Origin: an uncultured Ellagibacter sp.
Lineage (GTDB): Bacteria > Actinomycetota > Coriobacteriia > Coriobacteriales > Eggerthellaceae
DNA: 26,581 nt
Assembly (NCBI GenBank): GCA_934661105.1
Contig: CAKUIV010000012.1
Span: 1-26,581 of the forward strand
Reading direction: 5' to 3'
The translations under genes were made by a program, and so were the position numbers. The notes beneath the pieces were generated by a model that ran no database searches, was not told where the DNA came from, and worked only from the letters and a program-made list of their open reading frames with translations. Below are positions 20,882-26,581 of the stretch, one piece after another (the stretch's first letter is position 1; every line of letters begins with the position of its first letter).

Positions 20882-22849
20882 ATGTCAGTGGTTAAGAAAC
20901 CCGATCATTACGATGGCTCTGACATTCAGGTCCTCGAAGGCCTCGAAGCGGTACGCAAGCGTCCTGGCATGTACATTGGATCGACCGGCCCGCGCGGCCT
21001 TCATCATCTCGTGTACGAAGTCGTCGACAACGCCGTCGACGAAGCGCTTGCGGGTTACTGCGACAACATCGAGGTTTGGATCCATCCCGATAACTCGATT
21101 ACCGTTACCGATAACGGCCGTGGCATTCCGGTCGATATGCACCCCAAGGAAAAGATTCCGACGGTTGAGGTCGTTCTCACCATTCTGCATGCCGGCGGCA
21201 AATTCGGCGGCGAGGGTTACAAGGTTTCCGGTGGCCTTCATGGCGTCGGCGTTTCTGTCGTGAATGCGCTTTCTTCCCGCGTCGAGGTGAACGTGAAGCG
21301 CGGCGGCAAGGAATACGAGATCGACTTCGATCACGGCCACACCGCGACGAAGCTGCACGAAATCGGCTCGGCAGACCATACGGGCACGAAGGTCACGTTT
21401 TGGCCCGACCCCGAAATCTTCGCTGAAACGACGATCTACGACTACGATACGCTTGCTGCGCGCTTCCGCGAGATGGCCTTCTTGAACAAGGGGCTCAAGA
21501 TCACGTTGCACGATGAGCGTTCCGACCAGGGCAGCGTACTGAGCGAGAAGGCCGCTGAACCGCGCGTTGAAGTGTTTCAGTACGCCGGCGGCATCATCGA
21601 TTTCGTGAAATATCTGAACGAGGGCAAGGAAACGCTTAATGCGCCGATCTACTTCGCGGCGGAAAACGCCGACGGCACGGTGGAAGTTGCCATGCAGTGG
21701 TCGACGTCGTATTCCTCGAACTCGGTCATGGCGTTCGCCAACAACATCAATACGCACGAAGGCGGCACGCATCTCGATGGCTTCAAGCAAGCCGTCACGC
21801 GTACGATCAACGACTATGCGCGCAGCAAGGGCATTCTGAAAGAGAAGGATTCGAACCTTTCCGGCGATGACACGCGCGAAGGTTTGGCGGCCATCATTTC
21901 CGTTAAGCTGCATGATCCTCAGTTCGAGGGGCAAACGAAGACGAAGCTCGGCAATACCGAGATTCGCCCGCTCGTGCAGAATGCGGTGACGCAGGGGCTT
22001 GCCGAGTACTTGGAGGAAAATCCTTCGCCGGCGAAGCGCATCATCAGCAAAGCGACGCAAGCTTTGAAGGCCCGCGAGGCCGCGCGCAAGGCGCGCGAGA
22101 TGACGCGTCGCAAGGGCGTGCTCGACTCGTTCGCGTTGCCGGGCAAGTTGGCCGACTGCTCTTCGAAGAAGGCCGAAGAATCGGAAATCTTCATTGTAGA
22201 GGGCGATTCCGCAGGTGGTAGCGCCAAGCAGGCACGCGATCGCAGGACGCAGGCTATCCTTCCCCTTCGCGGTAAGATCCTGAACGTGGAGCGCGCCGGT
22301 CTCCACCGCTCGTTGTCGAGCGACACCATCAGCTCGCTCATCACCGCGATCGGCACGAACATCGGCGACGATTTCGACGCCGACCAGGCGCGATACCATC
22401 GCATCATCATCATGACCGATGCCGATGTCGACGGTGCGCATATCCGTATCCTTCTGCTCACGTTCTTCTATCGCTATATGCCGGAGCTCATCAACCGCGG
22501 CTACATTTATATCGCTTGCCCGCCGATCTACGGCGTGAAAAAGAAGAACACGCGATCGACCAAGATCGAGCGCTATATCTACGATGAGAATGCGCTTTCC
22601 GAAACGCTCGCCGAGATGGGCGGGTCCGATAAGTACGACGTTCAGCGGTACAAGGGTCTTGGCGAGATGGACCCCGATCAGCTATGGGAAACTACGATGG
22701 AGCCGGCGACGAGAACGCTTCTGCAGGTGAACATCGACGACGCAGCCGAAGCCGAGCGCACGGTGAGCGAGCTTATGGGCGATCAGGTTGAACCCCGCAA
22801 GGAATTCATCCAGAAGCACGCCCGCGACGTCCGCTTCCTCGACATTTAG
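20882..22849 (+). CDS. gyrB: DNA gyrase subunit B
   Basis: The 655-residue ATPase and TOPRIM subunit of gyrase. Motifs: EVVDNAVDEALAG (ATP-binding N box), DNGRGIPVDMHPKEK, GGKFGGEGYKVSGGLHGVG (the GHKL lid), EGDSAGGSAKQARDR and MTDADVDGAHIR (TOPRIM metal site), PLRGKILNVE. ATG 20882 has AAAAGGAG. It is next to gyrA with the gyrA ribosome site overlapping its stop, so translation is coupled. It introduces negative supercoils and is the target of coumarin-type inhibitors in this family. Confidence 0.97.
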   Translation: MSVVKKPDHYDGSDIQVLEGLEAVRKRPGMYIGSTGPRGLHHLVYEVVDNAVDEALAGYCDNIEVWIHPDNSITVTDNGRGIPVDMHPKEKIPTVEVVLTILHAGGKFGGEGYKVSGGLHGVGVSVVNALSSRVEVNVKRGGKEYEIDFDHGHTATKLHEIGSADHTGTKVTFWPDPEIFAETTIYDYDTLAARFREMAFLNKGLKITLHDERSDQGSVLSEKAAEPRVEVFQYAGGIIDFVKYLNEGKETLNAPIYFAAENADGTVEVAMQWSTSYSSNSVMAFANNINTHEGGTHLDGFKQAVTRTINDYARSKGILKEKDSNLSGDDTREGLAAIISVKLHDPQFEGQTKTKLGNTEIRPLVQNAVTQGLAEYLEENPSPAKRIISKATQALKAREAARKAREMTRRKGVLDSFALPGKLADCSSKKAEESEIFIVEGDSAGGSAKQARDRRTQAILPLRGKILNVERAGLHRSLSSDTISSLITAIGTNIGDDFDADQARYHRIIIMTDADVDGAHIRILLLTFFYRYMPELINRGYIYIACPPIYGVKKKNTRSTKIERYIYDENALSETLAEMGGSDKYDVQRYKGLGEMDPDQLWETTMEPATRTLLQVNIDDAAEAERTVSELMGDQVEPRKEFIQKHARDVRFLDI

Positions 22850-22858
22850 GAGACGTAA

Positions 22859-25627
22859 GTGGCAGATAACAACGAATTCGGGTCGTCGAGCGAGGGCAAG
22901 GAGCCCGAGCGCGACGACGCATTCAACGAGATGCTCGATCGTGCCGAGGAAGATGCGGCGAGCGAGCAGGGTGAAGACGAGGAATCTGCGAATAAGGAAG
23001 GCTCCTCGCCGAAACCGGCTGTCGGGTCGGCGATGTCGGAAGAGCAGCTTGCGCAGTCTATGCTCGTTGACATGCCGAGCGCCCATGGGGCCATCATCGA
23101 GGGTGCCAACGGTGGCGAAGGAACGATTGTTCGCAGCGCTTATCTGGGCAAAGAGATGCAGACGTCGTTCTTGGAGTATTCCATGAGCGTTATCGTGTCG
23201 CGCGCGCTGCCCGATGTGCGTGACGGTTTGAAGCCTGTTCACCGCCGTATTCTGTACGCTATGAACGAGTCCGGCTACACGCCGAACCGCCCGCATATGA
23301 AGTCGGCACGTACCGTCGGCGACGTTATCGGTAAGTATCATCCGCACGGAGACTCCGCCGTTTACGACACGATGGTTCGCCTGGCGCAGCCGTTCTCGAT
23401 GCGCGTGCCGCTCGTTGACGGCCACGGAAACTTCGGCTCGATCGACGGCGACTCCGCGGCGGCAATGCGTTACACCGAGGCGCGCCTCGACAAGGCCGCG
23501 ATGGAACTTCTGCGCGATCTCGATAAGGAAACCGTCGATTTCCAGCCCAACTACGACGAAAGCTTGGAAGAACCGAAGGTTTTACCCGCGCGTTTCCCGA
23601 ACCTGCTGGTCAACGGGTCGAACGGCATCGCAGTCGGCATGGCGACGAACATTCCGCCGCACAACCTCGGCGAGACGATCGACGCGACGTGCATGATGCT
23701 CGATAACCCTGATGTGACCACCGAGGAACTCATGACCGTGCTTCCCGGCCCTGATTTCCCAACCGGCGGCATCATCATGGGCAAGAAGGGCGTCCTCGAC
23801 GCCTACGAGACGGGTCGCGGCTCGCTCACGGTGCGTGCGAAATGCAAGATCGAGGAGCGCAAGAACGGCAAGTCGGCCATCGTCGTCACGGAGATTCCCT
23901 ATCAGGTGAACCGCAAACGCCTGCTTGAGAAACTCGGCGAACTCGTGCGCGACAAGAAGCTGCCCGAGATCTCGAACATCCACGACGCGGCCGATCGTCA
24001 CGGCATCGACATCGTCATCGATCTGAAGCAAAACGCGCTTCCCCAGGTCGTTCTGAACAAGCTGTACAAGCACACGCAGCTGCAGGTCGGCTTCGGCGTG
24101 ATCATGCTCGCACTCGTCGACGGTGTTCCTCGCGTGCTGTCGCTTAAAGAGATGCTGTTCTACTACATCGAGCATCAGAAAGACGTCATCGAGCGTCGTA
24201 CGCGCTTCGAGCTGCGAAAGGCCGAAGAACGCGCCCATATCCTCGACGGGTACATCATCGCGCTCGACAACATCGACGAGGTTATCCACATCATCCGTTC
24301 GTCTCAGACCGACAAGGAAGCGGGAACGCGCCTCACCGAGCGCTTCGGCTTGTCGAAGAAGCAGACGGATGCCATCCTCGAGATGCGCCTGCGCCGCCTG
24401 ACCGGTTTGGAACGCGAGAAGATCGAGCAGGAACTGGCCGATCTGCGCGAGAAGATCGCCTACTACAAGCGCGTGCTCGAAGACGAGGGCCTGCTCAAGC
24501 AGATCATCAAGGACGAGTTGCAGGAGATAAAGAAGAAGTTCGGATCGCCGCGCAAGACGCAGCTTACCGCCGAGGCGAAGGAAATCGATGTCGAGGACCT
24601 CATCGCCGAGGAGAACATGGTCGTGACCATGACGAAGGCCGGCTATATCAAGCGCCTTCCCGTTTCGACCTACCGCCAGCAAAAACGCGGCGGAAAGGGT
24701 ATGCAGGGCGTGAATCTGAAGGACAGCGACTACGTCGAGCACCTGTTCGTGGCGTCGACGCATTCGTACATGCTCTTCTTCTCCACGGCTGGCAAGGTGT
24801 ACCGTCTCAAAGTATACGAGATTCCCGAGGCATCCCGCCATGCTCGCGGCACGGCGGTTGTGAACCTGCTTCCGCTGCAGAAGGGCGAGACGATTTCCGC
24901 CGTCATCGCGACGAAGGAATTCCCCGATTCAGACTACCTCATGTTCGCGACCGAACAGGGCATGGTGAAGAAGACGTCGATGGACCAGTACGATCGCACG
25001 CGCCGCGACGGGCTTATCGCTATCAACTTGAAGGAAGGCGACAAGCTCATTTCAGTGCGTCGTGTGGCGGTTGGGGAGAAGGTTATCCTGGTGTCGTCCG
25101 CCGGTAAGGCGATCATGTGGGGAGAGTCCGAGGTTCGCGCCATGGGCCGCGACACGATGGGCGTGCGTGGCATGACCGTGCCTCCTGACGCTCGCGTGCT
25201 CGGCATGGAAATCGCCACTCCGGGCACCGACCTGTTCGTGATCACCGAGAAAGGTTACGGCAAGCGCACCTCGATCGATGAATACCCCGAGCACCATCGT
25301 GGCGGCCAGGGCGTGTTCACGATCACGATGACGCAGAAGAAGGGCCTGCTTTCGGGCATGAAGATCGTGCATCCCAACGACGAGATCATGATCATCTCCG
25401 AGGACGGCGTCGTCGTACGCACTCCGGTGCGCGGAATCTCCGAACTGGGACGTTCCACGCAGGGCGTCCGCGTTATGAACGTGGCCGACAAAGACCGTGT
25501 GACTGCGGTGGCCATCTCGAGCACTGGCAAGAAGAAACGCGCCCTGAAGGGCGACGAAGAGCCTGACGCCGCCGAAGAGGCCGATCTTGAAGAGAACGTT
25601 GAGCTCAGCGAAGAAGATCTCGACTAG
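22859..25627 (+). CDS. gyrA: DNA gyrase subunit A with acidic N-terminal extension
   Basis: The 922-residue subunit starts with GTG 22859 (AGGAG seven bases upstream). The catalytic Tyr is in AAMRYTEARL (about residue 205). The quinolone-resistance region has HPHGDSAVYD with Ser166 and Asp170 (E. coli Ser83/Asp87 equivalents), the susceptible-type residues. The GyrA box QKRGGKG is in the C-terminal beta-pinwheel. Compared with E. coli GyrA the N-terminus is longer by about 83 residues, rich in Glu, Asp and Ser. The tail is also acidic (EEADLEENVELSEEDLD). With GyrB it forms the heterotetramer that cuts and rejoins DNA. Confidence 0.96.
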   Translation: MADNNEFGSSSEGKEPERDDAFNEMLDRAEEDAASEQGEDEESANKEGSSPKPAVGSAMSEEQLAQSMLVDMPSAHGAIIEGANGGEGTIVRSAYLGKEMQTSFLEYSMSVIVSRALPDVRDGLKPVHRRILYAMNESGYTPNRPHMKSARTVGDVIGKYHPHGDSAVYDTMVRLAQPFSMRVPLVDGHGNFGSIDGDSAAAMRYTEARLDKAAMELLRDLDKETVDFQPNYDESLEEPKVLPARFPNLLVNGSNGIAVGMATNIPPHNLGETIDATCMMLDNPDVTTEELMTVLPGPDFPTGGIIMGKKGVLDAYETGRGSLTVRAKCKIEERKNGKSAIVVTEIPYQVNRKRLLEKLGELVRDKKLPEISNIHDAADRHGIDIVIDLKQNALPQVVLNKLYKHTQLQVGFGVIMLALVDGVPRVLSLKEMLFYYIEHQKDVIERRTRFELRKAEERAHILDGYIIALDNIDEVIHIIRSSQTDKEAGTRLTERFGLSKKQTDAILEMRLRRLTGLEREKIEQELADLREKIAYYKRVLEDEGLLKQIIKDELQEIKKKFGSPRKTQLTAEAKEIDVEDLIAEENMVVTMTKAGYIKRLPVSTYRQQKRGGKGMQGVNLKDSDYVEHLFVASTHSYMLFFSTAGKVYRLKVYEIPEASRHARGTAVVNLLPLQKGETISAVIATKEFPDSDYLMFATEQGMVKKTSMDQYDRTRRDGLIAINLKEGDKLISVRRVAVGEKVILVSSAGKAIMWGESEVRAMGRDTMGVRGMTVPPDARVLGMEIATPGTDLFVITEKGYGKRTSIDEYPEHHRGGQGVFTITMTQKKGLLSGMKIVHPNDEIMIISEDGVVVRTPVRGISELGRSTQGVRVMNVADKDRVTAVAISSTGKKKRALKGDEEPDAAEEADLEENVELSEEDLD

Positions 25628-25680
25628 TTCGATGGCGGAATAGGATGCGCTTCAAAAGGTGAGCGCGTCGCCACGAAAAA

Positions 25681-25718
25681 AAGGGGGGCTGCGGTGCTGA
25701 TGCGTCGCAGGCCCCCTT
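25681..25718 (-). terminator. Bidirectional terminator between gyrA and the DUF151 gene
   Basis: A 13-base stem (25681-25693 with 25706-25718, one mismatch) flanked by A-rich DNA on the left, which becomes a T-run on the minus strand. It is classical for the minus-strand gene and may also stop gyrA reading. Confidence 0.85.
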
Positions 25719-25750
25719 AGTGTTCTTTAGGGTTTTCGGTGCAAAGCGAG

Positions 25751-26248
25751 CTACTCTTCGAAGTCTTCAGGTGCGATGTTCTCGATGAAGTTGTGGAATT
25801 CCTTGAGTTCGACGTCTGAGGCGTTTTCACGGACGATATAGGGGAAGCTGCCCCGTTCAAGAGCGCTTTCTTCGATGTAGAGCGGCGCGTCTTGCCGTAT
25901 GGCGAGGGCGATGGCATCGCTTGGGCGCGCATCGAGCTCGATGAGGCGCTCACCCTGCCGCAAGAAGAGCTTCGAGAAGAATGTGGTTCCCTTGACGTCG
26001 CATATGACCGCATGATCGATTCTCGCGTCGAGGTTCGTTATGGCGTCGAGCATGAGATCGTGGGTCATCGGCCGCGGCGTTTTCACCTGCTCGACTGCTA
26101 TGGCGAGCTGCATCGCCTCGGCGGGCCCAACCCAGATAGGAACGACACGTGATTTGCTGCCGGGCGTTTCCTCGATCGGCTGAAGGACGAGGGCTGCGGG
26201 GTGGTTCGGGTTGGTGACGATAAGGGTAAGGACTTTCAAAGGGGTCAT
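25751..26248 (-). CDS. Bifunctional nuclease family protein (DUF151)
   Basis: The 165-residue protein has the DUF151 pattern: LVLQPIEETPGSKSRVVPIWVGPAEAMQLAIAVE, HDLMLDAI, FFSKLFLRQGERLIELDARPSDAIALAIRQDAPLYI. The family contains enzymes reported with RNase and DNase activity, but its role in bacteria is poorly known. ATG 26248 has AAGGA six bases upstream. It is single and faces gyrA, separated by a terminator. Confidence 0.88.
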   Translation of the reverse strand: MTPLKVLTLIVTNPNHPAALVLQPIEETPGSKSRVVPIWVGPAEAMQLAIAVEQVKTPRPMTHDLMLDAITNLDARIDHAVICDVKGTTFFSKLFLRQGERLIELDARPSDAIALAIRQDAPLYIEESALERGSFPYIVRENASDVELKEFHNFIENIAPEDFEE

Positions 26249-26296
26249 TGCTATTCCTTCGCGTCAAATATTTTTAAAAATCTTATCAGAAAAGGG

Positions 26297-26325
26297 TTGA
26301 CGTGGATATGGCGGCGGGTTATTAT
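26297..26325 (+). promoter_or_regulatory. tRNA operon promoter
   Basis: TTGACG (26297-26302), 17-base spacer, TATTAT (26320-26325), with an overlapping perfect TATAAT at 26323-26328. Predicted start is about 12 bases before tRNA-Ile. Confidence 0.7.
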
Positions 26326-26343
26326 AATTGAGCACTTTTTCGA

Positions 26344-26420
<77 letters not shown>

Positions 26421-26428
26421 TTTTTGCG

Positions 26429-26472
26429 ATAAACGCTCCACCGTGAGCCGAGTTAGCCGGTGGAGCGTTTAT
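26429..26472 (+). repeat. Hairpin between the tRNA genes
   Basis: A perfect 15-base stem (ATAAACGCTCCACCG and its complement) with a 14-base loop, followed by TAATA. It may be a processing or attenuation signal; a full T-run is missing. Confidence 0.75.
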
Positions 26473-26500
26473 TAATATCAAGCCACGAAAAAGAGCCTTT

Positions 26501-26576
26501 GGGGAATTAGCTCAGCTGGGAGAGCGCGGGCTTTGCAAGCCTGAGGTCAGGGGTTCGATCCCCCTATTCTCCACCA
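26501..26576 (+). tRNA. tRNA-Ala (anticodon TGC)
   Basis: A 76-base cloverleaf: acceptor GGGGAAT pairs with ATTCTCC (one G-U), anticodon TGC at 26534-26536, T-arm GGGGTTCGATCCCC. CCA is encoded. Order Ile-Ala after gyrA is the actinobacterial arrangement. Confidence 0.97.
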
Positions 26577-26581
26577 CGAAT

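Noticed and set aside
20885..22441. 518-residue minus-strand frame over gyrB
   Set aside because: Shadow of gyrB; composition and lack of motifs show it is not coding.

Overview
The window is the replication-origin neighbourhood of a moderately GC-rich bacterium. The gene order parB-parA-rsmG-khpB-yidC-yidD-rnpA-rpmH / dnaA / dnaN-recF-dciA-like-gyrB-gyrA-tRNA-Ile-tRNA-Ala is the actinobacterial origin order. Divergent protein sequences, short RsmG and KhpB, and an ATPase gene paired with dnaA suggest the class Coriobacteriia (Eggerthella/Slackia-like). That placement is an inference from gene order and protein character, not from a database match.

Left part (1-8760): a partial M28-like peptidase with membrane helices, a membrane-anchored coiled-coil protein and a DinG-type exonuclease-helicase, all on the minus strand; a small tail-anchored protein (plus); D-Ala-D-Ala ligase (minus); and RlmN (plus), apparently made from a leaderless mRNA. 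Middle (8787-13882), all minus: parB, parA, rsmG, khpB, yidC, yidD, rnpA and rpmH, which cover chromosome partition, ribosome maturation and membrane-protein insertion. Origin core (13883-18001): two gene-free stretches, 522 and 738 bases, surround a minus-strand pair of dnaA and a GHKL-ATPase/winged-helix gene. Right part (18002-26581), plus strand: dnaN, recF, a DUF721/DciA-like gene, gyrB, gyrA, then a DUF151 nuclease-family gene on the minus strand and two tRNA genes.

The main oddity is that dnaA points away from dnaN, together with an uncharacterised protein joining an ATP-binding domain to a DNA-binding domain. The best origin candidate is therefore 17264-18001, where the coding strand switches and seven 9-mers of the form TTTTC(A/C)ACA cluster. 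Seven parS palindromes (TGTTTCACGTGAAACA or one mismatch) lie between 3052 and 20605; two are inside coding sequence and two bracket the divergent promoter region of dinG.

The genes form one replication and segregation unit: DnaA opens the origin, DnaN, RecF and DciA-like act at the fork, gyrase relieves supercoiling, and ParA/ParB act on the parS sites. All gene, motif and promoter calls were made by reading the sequence; no similarity search, structure prediction or skew calculation was run.
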